Origin: Erythrobacter sp.
GTDB lineage: Bacteria; Pseudomonadota; Alphaproteobacteria; Sphingomonadales; Sphingomonadaceae
Reading direction: 5' to 3'
Length of the DNA: 64,000 nucleotides
NCBI GenBank assembly: GCA_025698865.1
Contig: JAILWQ010000001.1
Location: 620,001-684,000, forward strand
Position numbers and translations under genes: made by a program. Each line of letters starts with the position of its first letter. The first letter of the stretch is position 1. The notes beneath the pieces were generated by a model. It saw only the letters and a list, made by a program, of their open reading frames with translations, had not been told where the DNA came from and did not search any database. Shown here one piece after another: positions 25,818 through 34,625 of this stretch.

Positions 25818-26873
25818 ATGACCGCCACCACCCTTCCCTCTCCCGCACCGACTGCCAGCCCGACCGCGACCGCCGAACCGGTGGAGCAGGCGTGGAGCCT
25901 GTCCGAACCCGCGCCCACCGACGGCGTCGCCGCGGCGGATGGCCTGCGCGAGGCGGTCTCGGCCAAGAGCGAGACTGCCGGCACGCTGATCGACACTCTG
26001 GATGCCGCCGCGCTCAGCATCGGCACGTTCCGCGTATCGCTGTGGGATGTCATGATCGTGATGGCGATCGTGGTCGCCGTGCTTCTCGCGGCGCATCTCG
26101 CTGCCAAGGCCGCGCACGCGACGTTGCGGCGGGTGACCAAGCTCGATCAGGCGCAGCAGCTGCTGGGGGAGAAGGTCCTTACCATCATCGTCTGGGGTGC
26201 GGCGTTCTTCATCGGGATCGAGGCGCTGGGCATCGATCTCACCGCGCTGGCGGTCTTTTCCGGTGCCTTCGGCCTCGCCATCGGTTTCGGCCTGCAAAAG
26301 ACCTTCGGCAACCTGATCGCCGGGATCATCCTGCTGATGGACAAGTCGATCAAGCCAGGCGACGTGATCGCGGTGACCGACATGGCGGGCAAGGAGAGCT
26401 TCGGCCAGATCCGCAAGATCGGCGTGCGCGCCGTGTCGGTGACGACGCGGGACCAGCGCGAATATCTCATTCCGAACGAGAACCTGATGATCAATCAGGT
26501 TGAGAACTGGTCCTATTCCAGCAAGAACGTGCGGATGCAGATCCCCGTCGGCGTCAGCTACGATGCCGACATGAAGAAGGCCGAGGAGCTGATGCTGGAA
26601 GCGGCCAGGGCCTCCGACCGGGTGCTGAAATCACCCCCGCCGACCGTGTGGATGAACGAATACGGCGACAACTCGGTCAATTTCACGATCCATTGCTGGA
26701 TCATGGATCCCGAGGAAGGGGTCGGCAACGTCCGCAGTTCGGTGCTCAAGAAGCTGTGGTGGCTGTTCAAGGAGCACGGGATCGACATACCTTTCCCCCA
26801 GCGCGACGTCCATTTGCGCGAAAGCGATCAGCTCGAGCGCCTGCTTTCTCACCTGCAACGCCGCGAGAACTGA
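25818..26873 (+). CDS. MscS-family mechanosensitive ion channel
   Basis: Inner-membrane channel that opens under membrane tension to release osmolytes. It is 351 residues. After a hydrophilic, Thr/Pro/Ala-rich N-terminus come three hydrophobic helices (about 75-95, 115-135 and 140-170). The pore-lining third helix region contains GAFGLAIGFGLQKTFGNLIAGI, the hallmark of the family. A beta-rich vestibule domain (PGDVIAV..., REYLIPNENLM) follows. It is the small MscS type without extra helices. The stop codon abuts the convergent epimerase stop, forming TGATCA. Confidence 0.95.
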   Translation: MTATTLPSPAPTASPTATAEPVEQAWSLSEPAPTDGVAAADGLREAVSAKSETAGTLIDTLDAAALSIGTFRVSLWDVMIVMAIVVAVLLAAHLAAKAAHATLRRVTKLDQAQQLLGEKVLTIIVWGAAFFIGIEALGIDLTALAVFSGAFGLAIGFGLQKTFGNLIAGIILLMDKSIKPGDVIAVTDMAGKESFGQIRKIGVRAVSVTTRDQREYLIPNENLMINQVENWSYSSKNVRMQIPVGVSYDADMKKAEELMLEAARASDRVLKSPPPTVWMNEYGDNSVNFTIHCWIMDPEEGVGNVRSSVLKKLWWLFKEHGIDIPFPQRDVHLRESDQLERLLSHLQRREN

Positions 26874-27785
26874 TCAGAGCCAGCCCTGCTCGCGATACCA
26901 GGCGGCGGTGGCGGCCATTCCCTCCGCCCCGGCGATACGGGGTCTCCAGAGCGCGGTCGGCGGTGCGTTCGCCGGATCGCAGACCCAGTCGGGATGCGCC
27001 ATGTAACCCGCGCGGTCGGGCGTCAGCTTCGCCTTCGCTCCGCGCACCAGCCGGTCGGCCCGCGCCGCCGCCATCAGCACCGCTTTCGGCAGATGCGGGG
27101 CGAAGACCCGGCGGCGGCCGACCGCCCGCGCGATGAGCCGCGCGAGTTCCTTGTGCGCGTAGCCACCTGACCGGCCATCGTCCGGTTCGAGAGTGGTGCC
27201 TGAATATTCCGGTTCCGCCTCTGCGAGCGCGACCAGCAACCGCGCCAGATCCTCGACATGGATCAGCGAGACTCGGCCGGGCGGGGGCAGCGGCACGATG
27301 CCCGATTTCGCCGCGCGGAACAGCTCGAACATCTCGCTGTCGCGCGGACCGTAGACGGCGGGAGGGCGCACGATCGTCCAGTCGAGCGCGCTGTCCCGCA
27401 CCAGCGCCTCGGCCCGGCTCTTGGAGCCACCATAGACCGAAAGGCCGGGCTCTCGCGCCGACAGCGAGGAGACGAAGACGAGCCTCTTCGTCCCGGCCGC
27501 CAGCGCGGCGTCGATCACGCGCGCCGTTCCCTCGACATTCACGCGGTCGAATTCCTCGGGCCGGACCGCGCTGGTCAGCCCGGCGATGTGGATCACCGCA
27601 TCCGCCCCTTCGACCAGCCGTGCGAGCGAGGCGGCTTCGTCGAGACTGCCCTCGACCCATGCGACGCGCTCGCGCGGCGGTTGCGGGCGACGGGTCAACG
27701 CACGCATGGCGCGGCTCTCGCCCGTCCCGATGTCGAGCACGGCCTGCCCGACAAAGCCGGTGGCGCCGGTGATCGCGATCGTCAT
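26874..27785 (-). CDS. NAD(P)-dependent epimerase/dehydratase (extended SDR)
   Basis: 303 residues of the atypical extended short-chain dehydrogenase class. The dinucleotide-binding motif is GATGFVG at residues 7-13. The active-site serine lies in VSSLSA, and the Tyr/Lys pair in VYGGSKSRAEA. The C-terminal half is variable with no clear sugar-binding signature, so it resembles the NDUFA9/CoQ11-like or dihydroflavonol-reductase-like branch. Substrate is unknown. The ATG overlaps the proB stop as ATGA, placing it last in obgE-proB-SDR. Confidence 0.85.
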   Translation of the reverse strand: MTIAITGATGFVGQAVLDIGTGESRAMRALTRRPQPPRERVAWVEGSLDEAASLARLVEGADAVIHIAGLTSAVRPEEFDRVNVEGTARVIDAALAAGTKRLVFVSSLSAREPGLSVYGGSKSRAEALVRDSALDWTIVRPPAVYGPRDSEMFELFRAAKSGIVPLPPPGRVSLIHVEDLARLLVALAEAEPEYSGTTLEPDDGRSGGYAHKELARLIARAVGRRRVFAPHLPKAVLMAAARADRLVRGAKAKLTPDRAGYMAHPDWVCDPANAPPTALWRPRIAGAEGMAATAAWYREQGWL

Positions 27786-28903
27786 TCGCGCACCATGTGA
27801 TCGCGGTGAATTACCGCCGCACGCGGCGCGTAGCCGAGTTTTTCCGCCTGCTCTTCTGCGCGCAGGCCCAGGATCGCCCGGCATTCGGCGGCGCTGTATT
27901 CCACCAGCCCCTGCCCCAGCCGCTCGCCCTTCGGACCATGAATGGCCACCAGATCGCCGCGCGCGAATTCGCCCTCCACCTCGGTCAGGCCGGCGGCGAG
28001 CAGGCTCGCGCCCTCGGCCAGAGCCGTGGCGCAGCCGGCGTCCGCGACCAGCAGACCCTCGGGCGCGATCCGCCCGCCGAGCCAGGCTTTGCGCGCGCCC
28101 TCGTTGCGCTGGGGCAGGAACAGCGTCCCGCTGCCGGTCTCGAGCGCCTGTCCGATCGGTCGGTCCTTCCGCCCGTCGATGATGGCAAGCGCGATCCCGG
28201 CGCGCTCGGCGATGCGGGCGGCCTGCAGTTTCGCGATCATGCCTCCACTGCCGAGCCCGGAGGATGAGACATCGCTCGCCATTGCCATGATTTCCGGCGT
28301 CACGCCTTCCACCCGCGCAATCCTGCTGGCACCTTCGCTGCGCGGATCGCGGTCATACAGGCCGTTGACGTCGGAGAGGAGGATCACCGCATCGGCCCCG
28401 GCTGCCTGCGCGACGCGGGCCGCCAGCCGGTCGTTGTCGCCGAAACGAATTTCCTCGGTGGCGACGCTGTCGTTCTCGTTCACCACCGGCACAGCGCCCG
28501 CCTCGACCAGCCGGGCGAGCGTGGCCGACGCGTTGAGATACCGCCGCCGGTCTTCCAGATCGCCCAGCGTGACCAGCATCTGCGCGGCGGTAATGCCGCG
28601 CCCGCCAAGCGCTTGGGACCAAAGCCGGGCAAGCTCGACCTGTCCGACGGACGCCGCCGCCTGCGCATCGGCGAGACTGGCACGCCCGCCCTGCGGCAGG
28701 CTCAGCCGCGCGGCACCTAGCGCAATGGCGCCCGAGCTGACGACGATGATCTCGGTTCCGGTGTCGCGCAGATCGGCGAGTTCCCCGACCAGCGCGGCGA
28801 GCCAGCGGGCGCGCGGCTCGCCCTTCTCCACTAGCAACGCCGAGCCCACCTTGACGACCAACCGCCGGGCGGCGCGCATATCGGCAAGCTGGGAAATGGC
28901 CAT
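27782..28903 (-). CDS. proB: Glutamate 5-kinase
   Basis: Phosphorylates glutamate, first step of proline synthesis. It is 373 residues. The amino-acid-kinase domain has VVKVGSALLV near the N-terminus, SSGAIALGAARL, and VVNENDSVATEEIRFGDNDRL. A C-terminal PUA domain (about 285-365) contains FARGDLVAIHGPKGERLGQGLV. Proline feedback normally acts on this enzyme. It starts two bases after the obgE stop and is coupled to the SDR gene after it. proA is not adjacent, which is unusual only compared with enterobacteria. Confidence 0.97.
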   Translation of the reverse strand: MAISQLADMRAARRLVVKVGSALLVEKGEPRARWLAALVGELADLRDTGTEIIVVSSGAIALGAARLSLPQGGRASLADAQAAASVGQVELARLWSQALGGRGITAAQMLVTLGDLEDRRRYLNASATLARLVEAGAVPVVNENDSVATEEIRFGDNDRLAARVAQAAGADAVILLSDVNGLYDRDPRSEGASRIARVEGVTPEIMAMASDVSSSGLGSGGMIAKLQAARIAERAGIALAIIDGRKDRPIGQALETGSGTLFLPQRNEGARKAWLGGRIAPEGLLVADAGCATALAEGASLLAAGLTEVEGEFARGDLVAIHGPKGERLGQGLVEYSAAECRAILGLRAEEQAEKLGYAPRAAVIHRDHMVRE

Positions 28904-28905
28904 GG

Positions 28906-29964
28906 TCAGAGCGGGGACCAGCTGCCCTCGATTTCGCTTTCGTCCTCGACCTCGGTCGCCTTGGTCTCGGTCGCGGTGCGATCGGGCAGATAGCCGAGAA
29001 CGGCATCCATCAGCGCGTCCATTCCCGCCCCCGTCGCGCCGGACACCTGGAACACCTTGTCCGCCCCGGCGGCGAGAAGTTCCTCGGCGAAGCCCTCGCC
29101 CAGTTCGCGGTCGGCAAGATCGAGCTTGTTGAGCGCGATCAGCTGCGGCTTGTCCGCGAGCCCTTCGCCATAGGCCTCGAGCTCGGCATTGACCGTGCGG
29201 AACGCTTCCGCCGGATCGTCTCCGGCGATGTCGATGAGGTGAATCAGCACCCGGCAACGCTCGATATGGCCGAGGAAACGGTCGCCGATTCCCTTGCCCT
29301 CGGCCGCGCCCGAGATCAGTCCGGGAATGTCCGCGAGCACGAATTCGCGCCCCTTGTGCCGCACCACGCCGAGCTTGGGCACGAGCGTGGTGAAGGCATA
29401 GTCGCCCACCTTCGCCTGCGTGTTGGTCACCTGGTTGATGAAAGTGCTCTTGCCGGCATTAGGCAGGCCAAGCAGGCCGACATCGGCGAGCAGTTTCAGC
29501 CGCAGCCAAACCCACATTTCCTCGCCCGGAATGCCGGGTTGGTGCTGGCGCGGCGCGCGGTTGGTCGAGGTCTTGTAGCTCGCATTGCCCCGGCCGCCCA
29601 TGCCGCCTTCGAGGAAGGTCACACGCTGGCCGATCTCGGTGAAATCGGCGAGCACCTCTTCCTTGTCCTCCGACAGGATCTGCGTGCCGACCGGCACCGC
29701 GATCACCAGATCGTCCGCCCCCGCGCCGGTCTGGTTCTTGCCCTGCCCGTGCATTCCGCGCTTGGCCTTGAAATGCTGGGCGTAGCGAAAGTCGATCAGG
29801 GTGTTGAGGCCCTGCACCGCCTCGAACACGATGTCGCCACCCTTGCCGCCATTGCCGCCGTCGGGGCCGCCATATTCGATATATTTCTCGCGCCGGAACG
29901 ACACGGCCCCGGGGCCGCCCCCGCCCGATTTCAGGTATATCTTGGCTTGGTCGAGAAAATGCAT
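28906..29964 (-). CDS. obgE: Obg-family GTPase
   Basis: Ribosome-associated GTPase that acts in 50S maturation and growth control. It is 352 residues. The N-terminal Obg fold (about 1-158) has the glycine-rich GGPDGGNGGKGGDI. The GTPase domain shows G1 GLPNAGKST (166-174), G3 in DIPGLISGAAEGKGIG and G4 NKLDL. It ends in a short acidic tail with EDESEIEGSW. It heads obgE-proB-SDR; tRNA-Ala lies 130 bases upstream on the same strand. rplU and rpmA, often next to obgE elsewhere, are not in view. Confidence 0.97.
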   Translation of the reverse strand: MHFLDQAKIYLKSGGGGPGAVSFRREKYIEYGGPDGGNGGKGGDIVFEAVQGLNTLIDFRYAQHFKAKRGMHGQGKNQTGAGADDLVIAVPVGTQILSEDKEEVLADFTEIGQRVTFLEGGMGGRGNASYKTSTNRAPRQHQPGIPGEEMWVWLRLKLLADVGLLGLPNAGKSTFINQVTNTQAKVGDYAFTTLVPKLGVVRHKGREFVLADIPGLISGAAEGKGIGDRFLGHIERCRVLIHLIDIAGDDPAEAFRTVNAELEAYGEGLADKPQLIALNKLDLADRELGEGFAEELLAAGADKVFQVSGATGAGMDALMDAVLGYLPDRTATETKATEVEDESEIEGSWSPL

Positions 29965-30094
29965 GAGGAGCGAGGTAGTGCGTAACGCGATCCCGCGCCA
30001 GCACCCGAACGGCCTTTTAATGGAAATGCGAGGGTGTCGGTCCGGCCCGCAACCTCCGCGAAAGGAGCCGGAGCCTCGCGACCGGTCATCTACC

Positions 30095-30170
<76 letters not shown>

Positions 30171-30185
30171 GTTCCAGGTAATGCC

Positions 30186-30229
30186 GCCCGGCAATCCGGG
30201 CGAAACGAGCGCGCCCCTTAGCGAAGGGG
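30186..30229 (-). terminator. Twin hairpins after the polyproline lipoprotein gene
   Basis: Two perfect 6-base stems lie between the lipoprotein stop (30301) and the tRNA-Ala 5' end. One is cccctt/aagggg at 30214-30229 with loop agcg; the other is gcccgg/ccgggc at 30186-30201 with loop caat. Neither is followed by a clear T-run in the reading direction. They may be weak or Rho-assisted terminators, or processing sites separating the mRNA from the tRNA. Confidence 0.35.
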
Positions 30230-30300
30230 ACGCGGTCTTGCCAAGAGCAAACTTGCCCTCCCGCGACCGCGCCGGCCATCCTGGCGCCCTCGGGGAAAGA

Positions 30301-31215
30301 TTACTGCGCGCCGGGCGTGTCGTTATCGCCCGCATCGGCGGGAATGGGCTGCACCACGGGGCGCGATTCGACGCCTTCCTGCACCGGAACCACCGGGATC
30401 GGTGCCCCGGTCTCGGTATCGACCACCGTGGTCGTCGTGCCGGTGGGATAGGCCAAGGTCGTTGCCGGATCGTTCACACCGACCATCGGCGCGGCGGTGT
30501 TGCGGGCCTGCTGGACCGCGACGTAGCCGGGCTGCGAGGCGCCGTAACGCGCACCGTAGCGCGCATCCCACGCGGCCGATTCCCGCTCATAGGTCTCGTA
30601 CTGGGTGAAGAAATTCTCGAACGGCTGCTCGAACAGCGGGAAATTCGCGAGCGCGAAGGCCGACGGGTCCATCTCGGTCGTCGCCAGAGCACGGTTCGAG
30701 ATGTCGAGCGCAGTCTGGCACATGCCGGCGCGGGCCGGGGGCAGCGCGAAGAAATTGTAGACCGAGGTCATCTTGAGCTCGCGCGCCATGATCGCCTCGC
30801 GCCGCACGTTGAAGTTCTCGCGATAGACGCCGTCGATCCGGTCGTTGACGCGCTTCAGATCGCGGGCGTGATCCTTGATGTAGGCGCTGTAGCCCTCGAG
30901 GATCGGTTGATATTGCGGCGAGAGGCAATTCAGCGCGGCGACGTTCCACGCCGAGCGGAAATGCCACACTTTCTCGTCGTCGCTCAGCCCGACATTCACC
31001 GTCTGGCGAACCCCCATCGGCCCCGTGCGCGGGATCTCCATCACATAGGACGCGCCACCGGGCGGCAGCGGGCGGTAAGGCACGACCTCGACGGGCGGGG
31101 GCGGAGGAGGAGGCGGCGGCGGAGGCGGCGGCGGCGGCGTGGCGCAGGCGCCAAGCAAGGCGGCACCGCCGGCGATCACGGCAATGCGGACAGTCGAATT
31201 GAAAAAACGGTTCAT
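30301..31215 (-). CDS. Lipoprotein with a 15-residue polyproline run
   Basis: 304 residues, function unknown. The signal peptide ends in lipobox LGAC with Cys24. Two residues later there are 15 consecutive prolines (27-41, encoded by 31093-31137), then a charged, mostly helical region containing MARELKMTSVYNFFALPPARAGMC and a low-complexity Thr/Val/Pro tail. The run right behind the lipid anchor would hold the domain off the outer membrane as a stiff rod, and its translation should depend on EF-P. It is encoded by mixed CCG, CCT and CCC codons, so replication slippage is limited. The Bax-inhibitor gene lies upstream. Confidence 0.85.
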   Translation of the reverse strand: MNRFFNSTVRIAVIAGGAALLGACATPPPPPPPPPPPPPPPVEVVPYRPLPPGGASYVMEIPRTGPMGVRQTVNVGLSDDEKVWHFRSAWNVAALNCLSPQYQPILEGYSAYIKDHARDLKRVNDRIDGVYRENFNVRREAIMARELKMTSVYNFFALPPARAGMCQTALDISNRALATTEMDPSAFALANFPLFEQPFENFFTQYETYERESAAWDARYGARYGASQPGYVAVQQARNTAAPMVGVNDPATTLAYPTGTTTTVVDTETGAPIPVVPVQEGVESRPVVQPIPADAGDNDTPGAQ

Positions 31216-31309
31216 GTGGAAATAGCGCCCCTCTACCCGGTCGGGCCGATCATCGCCTCGCGCGGATTGACCCAGGATGAAGCGGGAGCACTAGCCGCTT
31301 GGAACAGAC

Positions 31310-31344
31310 AAGAAAATGCCCGGGATGCGATTGGCATCCCGGGC
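31310..31344 (-). terminator. Intrinsic terminator of the Bax-inhibitor-1 gene
   Basis: Perfect 11-base inverted repeat: arms 31318-31328 and 31334-31344, core gcccgggatgc, five-base loop. On the minus strand it is followed at once by ATTTTCTTGTCT. It begins 40 bases after the stop codon at 31384. This is the clearest Rho-independent terminator in the window. Confidence 0.85.
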
Positions 31345-31383
31345 ACGATGAAGCGAATCCTGCGTGCGACTATCCGTTGAGGA

Positions 31384-32130
31384 TCACTCGCGGCTGCCCA
31401 TGAACTGCAGCAGGAACATGAACATATTGATGAAGTCGAGATATAGGCTCAGCGCACCCATGATAATCGCCTTGCCGGCGAACTCGGTTCCGCGCAGATA
31501 CTCGTATTCACGCTTCAAACGCTGCGTGTCGTAGGCGGTGAGGCCCGCGAAGATCAAAACGCCGAGGAAGCTGATCGCCACCGCGAGCGTACCGGAGCCG
31601 AGGAACATGTTGATCACCGACGCGATCAGCAGGCCGATCACGCCCATCACCAGGAAGGTGCCCATGCCCTGCAGGTTCTTCTTGGTGGTGTAGCCGAACA
31701 GGCTGAGACCCGCGAAGGCACCGGCGGTGGCAAAGAAGGTCGCCGCGATGCTCTCGCCCGTGAAGCGCAGGAAGATCGTCGACAGCGACAGACCCATCAC
31801 GGTGGCGAAGGCCCAGAACAGCAGTTGCAGCGTGCCGCGGCTCATCTTGTTGAGGCCGAAGCTCATCGCCAGCACGAAGGCGAGCGGCGACAGCGCGACG
31901 ATCCACATCAGCGGTCCGCTGGCAAAGCTGTATGCCAGGCCGGACTGGTAGGTCAGCAGGGCGACGATGCCGGTCAGCAGCACGCCCGATGTCATGTAGT
32001 TATAGATCGACAACATGTGCTTGCGCAGACCTGCGTCGAATGTCTCGCCCCGGGCAACGGCATCGCCGGCGCGCGGCACGGAGCCGAAGCCGGTGCGCTG
32101 CTGCTGCCTCGTGTCGTTCCAATTGGCCAT
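31384..32130 (-). CDS. Bax inhibitor-1 / YccA-YbhL family membrane protein
   Basis: 248 residues with seven predicted transmembrane helices from about residue 40 to the end, preceded by a hydrophilic N-terminus. The family (UPF0005) is thought to act in calcium or proton leak and, for YccA, in FtsH regulation; the role here is unknown. Visible family segments include GVLLTGIVALLTY and the C-terminal FAGLTAYDTQRLKREYEY with the paired acidic residues. It forms a single-gene transcription unit: a good promoter and 5' hairpin upstream and an intrinsic terminator downstream. Confidence 0.93.
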   Translation of the reverse strand: MANWNDTRQQQRTGFGSVPRAGDAVARGETFDAGLRKHMLSIYNYMTSGVLLTGIVALLTYQSGLAYSFASGPLMWIVALSPLAFVLAMSFGLNKMSRGTLQLLFWAFATVMGLSLSTIFLRFTGESIAATFFATAGAFAGLSLFGYTTKKNLQGMGTFLVMGVIGLLIASVINMFLGSGTLAVAISFLGVLIFAGLTAYDTQRLKREYEYLRGTEFAGKAIIMGALSLYLDFINMFMFLLQFMGSRE

Positions 32131-32150
32131 TTCGTGTCAAACTCCCATAA

Positions 32151-32169
32151 GCGGAGGACGGTCCTCCGC
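32151..32169 (-). promoter_or_regulatory. Perfect hairpin at the predicted 5' end of the Bax-inhibitor mRNA
   Basis: The 9-base arms gcggaggac (32151-32159) and gtcctccgc (32161-32169) are exact complements with one base between; a realistic fold is 8 base pairs and a three-base loop. Given the promoter at 32179-32207, transcription should start near 32172, so the mRNA would begin with this stem 20 bases before the start codon. It may be the ybhL leader motif described in alphaproteobacteria upstream of this family, or simply a 5' stabiliser. Confidence 0.6.
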
Positions 32170-32178
32170 ACCAGGAGC

Positions 32179-32207
32179 AATATCGGTCGTCAGCGCAGGT
32201 TTTTCAA
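32179..32207 (-). promoter_or_regulatory. Promoter of the Bax-inhibitor-1 gene
   Basis: On the minus strand TTGAAA (32207-32202, five of six matches to TTGACA) is followed after exactly 17 bases by GATATT (32184-32179, four of six to TATAAT). It lies about 50-75 bases before the ATG at 32130. The expected start point falls immediately before the perfect hairpin. Confidence 0.6.
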
Positions 32208-32314
32208 GGAAAACCGGCAAGTTTCGGACCGGCATACGTTGACCATCCGAGACGGCTATATCCGCCCTTCAGCAGCGCCTTAAGTCGGCTGCGCGCAGAC
32301 CCGCGTGGCGACGC

Positions 32315-32818
32315 TCAGGCCTCGCCCGCCGCGTCCACCATCGCGGCGTCGAGCGCGTCCCGGGGCTCCTTCCCGCCCCACAGGACGAACTGGAAGGCGG
32401 GATAGAAGCGGTCGCATTCCTCCACCGCGATATCGACCAGCGCCTGCGCCTGCAGGAGGCTGAGCATCCCGTCGTCGCCGAGCATGCTGGCATTGCGATA
32501 GAGCAGCACGCTGCCCTGCGACCAGATGTCGAAATGGCCGAGCCAGACTTGCTCGTTGATCAGCGAGAGCAGCTCGAACGCGGCGCCGCGCCGGTCCTTT
32601 GGCACGCGGATATCGGGCAGGCAGAGCAGTTGCAGCACGTTGTCGTCGCTGCGCCAGATACCCTTGAACTGGTATCTCGCCCACGCCCCCTGGATTTCTC
32701 CGGACAGCTCGGTGGACCCCGTCGAACACGGCCAGCCATGCGCGCGGAACAGGGCCTCGAGCATGGTGATCGGCGCGGCGGCGCCGTCGGCCTCGAATGT
32801 CCGTTCGAGCACTCTCAT
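32315..32818 (-). CDS. YbjN-domain protein
   Basis: 167 residues with the look of the YbjN fold, related to type III secretion chaperones. Visible are LEALFRAHGWPCS at the N-terminus, then beta strands around YQFKGIWRSDDNVLQLLCLPDI, and a helical C-terminus containing AVEECDRFYPAFQFVLWGG, the best family marker. No signal or membrane segment, so cytosolic. Function is not settled in the family; overexpression in E. coli affects motility and stress. It is a probable single gene between the SPOR protein gene and the Bax-inhibitor promoter. Confidence 0.8.
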   Translation of the reverse strand: MRVLERTFEADGAAAPITMLEALFRAHGWPCSTGSTELSGEIQGAWARYQFKGIWRSDDNVLQLLCLPDIRVPKDRRGAAFELLSLINEQVWLGHFDIWSQGSVLLYRNASMLGDDGMLSLLQAQALVDIAVEECDRFYPAFQFVLWGGKEPRDALDAAMVDAAGEA

Positions 32819-32963
32819 CGAAATTGTTCCGGCCGATCCATCGCCGAACCGGGTGCCGAATGGCCCGGCGCCTTGGCAATGCGGCGATCTTCCGCTTCTG
32901 GGGAGAACCCCGCCGCGCTTCCGATTGCCTGTTCAAAGCCTGTGCACAAGCCGCGCGAGCGGA

Positions 32964-34601
32964 TCAGTCGAGCGGTGCGATCGCCTCGCCTTCCTCGCTC
33001 GTGAACGGGAAGGAATCGATCTCGAGCGCTTTCAGCTCGGTGACCTTTTCGCGCGCCGCGGCGATCGTGGGATAGGGGCCGGCGAGCAAACGGTTGGCTT
33101 GGCCCCACGGGGCAGTGAACGGCCCCTTGCCCTCCAGCTTGCCCTCGGCACCGCGCGAAATGCGCCGCCAGTCGAACTTCAGCGCGGCGAGATCGCGCCC
33201 GGTGGCGACCTGCACCCAGTGGCGCGAGGGATGGACCGGAGCCGGCGGCTCCTCCCGCTCGACCTCGCGCGGGGGCGTGATCGCGGTGATGTCGACCGCA
33301 TCGGCGACGCGAACCGGTCGTCCGGGCGCCGCGTTTCCGAAGTCGGCGAAAGCATCGGCGACGCTGGCGAGAACGGGCTGGGACACTTCCTGCGACGGTT
33401 CTTCTGTCGGTTCCGGCAAGGCGATCGTGGATGGCGGCGGTGTCGAGGCGACGATGACCGCAGGGTTTGCCGAAGTCTCTGCCACCTGCGGCGAACCGGA
33501 CTGGGCCACGCGCGTTTCGATCTGCGGAACGCTCGGCCGGGACGTCGTCGCCGGTTCGGCGACGTTGTCTGCAACGGCCGCGCTGGAGGGTTGCGGAGCG
33601 GGTGTGGTCTGCCCCACCGGGGGCAGTTCGCTCACCCGGTCCGATCGCGTCCGCTCGGCCGGTGGTGCGGTAACAGGCGGCGTAGACTGGTTGCGATTGC
33701 TGCCGAAAGGTTCGCCGGTCGGTGCCAGCGCGGCGTCGGCGGTCCGGGCGATCCTCTGACCGCGGGCCGCATAGCCGGCAACCGCCGCATCGTCGCGCCC
33801 GATCTCGGCGGCCGGCGGGAATACGCCGAGATTGGCGGCCGCCGCCTGCTGCGCCGCGGTCAGGCGCGGCATGTAGCGCAGATAGGGCGTCAGCCGAAGC
33901 GCCAGGTCGGTCGGGAGCATCGTCTCCGCAATGACCACCGCCTCCTGCTCGTCACCGAGGATGGCAAGGCCGAAGGCGCGGGTGCGGAAAGCCGCCCGGT
34001 CGTTCGCATTGAGCAAGGGCAGGATCGCGTCCTCGAACGCCTGCCTGCGGCCGGAGATCGCCAGGCTGAGCGCGAGCCGGCGACGGATCTCGTCATCCTC
34101 GCGTGCGGCGAGAGCCGTGCGATAGGCCGCCTGCGCCCGGGTCTGGTCGCCCACCAGATCGAAGGCGAAGCCGCGTTCGGCCGCCATGGCCGAGGCCGGC
34201 ACGCCCGCCCGCTCGGCCTCGTCGAACAGCTTCAGCGCCGCGACCGCGTCCTGCCCTTGCAGCCGGATGCGGGCGAGACCGAGCTTGACGTAACCGTTGG
34301 ACGGCGCGAGCGCGAGCGCGCGAGTGTAGAATCCCTCTGCCGCGGACACGTCGTTCAGAGCGAGCGAAGCAGCGCCTGCCTGAAGCAGCGCGTCAAGATC
34401 CTCCGGATTGGCGGACAGCCGGCGCAAGGCGGCGTTGAGATCGTCGGCCTCCTGTCGCGGGAGGGCCTGGACGATCTCGCGCTGGGCCGCAGCCGGTGTC
34501 GCCATGCCGGACACGCCCAGCACCACGGAAAGCGCGAGCAGGCCCGGCCATCGCAATGGTCGCTGCGTCGAAAGTCGCGGAAGAACCATTCCCGCTGCCA
34601 T
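32964..34601 (-). CDS. Exported TPR and SPOR-domain protein downstream of ftsZ
   Basis: 545 residues. A signal peptide (about 1-40, ending near MATPAAAQ) is followed by tetratricopeptide-like helices (about 50-220; ASLALNDVSAAEGFYTRALALAP is the clearest unit). A long Pro/Thr/Ser/Val-rich disordered stretch (about 290-440) leads to a C-terminal SPOR domain (about 458-540; HWVQVATGRDLAALKFDW, RLLAGPYPTIAAAREKV). SPOR domains bind denuded glycan at the septum, so the protein probably localises to the division site in the periplasm. It starts 24 bases after the ftsZ stop on the same strand and is likely co-transcribed with the cluster. Confidence 0.9.
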   Translation of the reverse strand: MAAGMVLPRLSTQRPLRWPGLLALSVVLGVSGMATPAAAQREIVQALPRQEADDLNAALRRLSANPEDLDALLQAGAASLALNDVSAAEGFYTRALALAPSNGYVKLGLARIRLQGQDAVAALKLFDEAERAGVPASAMAAERGFAFDLVGDQTRAQAAYRTALAAREDDEIRRRLALSLAISGRRQAFEDAILPLLNANDRAAFRTRAFGLAILGDEQEAVVIAETMLPTDLALRLTPYLRYMPRLTAAQQAAAANLGVFPPAAEIGRDDAAVAGYAARGQRIARTADAALAPTGEPFGSNRNQSTPPVTAPPAERTRSDRVSELPPVGQTTPAPQPSSAAVADNVAEPATTSRPSVPQIETRVAQSGSPQVAETSANPAVIVASTPPPSTIALPEPTEEPSQEVSQPVLASVADAFADFGNAAPGRPVRVADAVDITAITPPREVEREEPPAPVHPSRHWVQVATGRDLAALKFDWRRISRGAEGKLEGKGPFTAPWGQANRLLAGPYPTIAAAREKVTELKALEIDSFPFTSEEGEAIAPLD

Positions 34602-34625
34602 TACCGGTCGCGCTTGAACACGACC

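Noticed and set aside
24604-26873. sseA-metC-mscS as a sulfur stress operon
   Set aside because: sseA and metC fit together, but MscS is a generic osmotic channel and simple proximity is not evidence of joint function.
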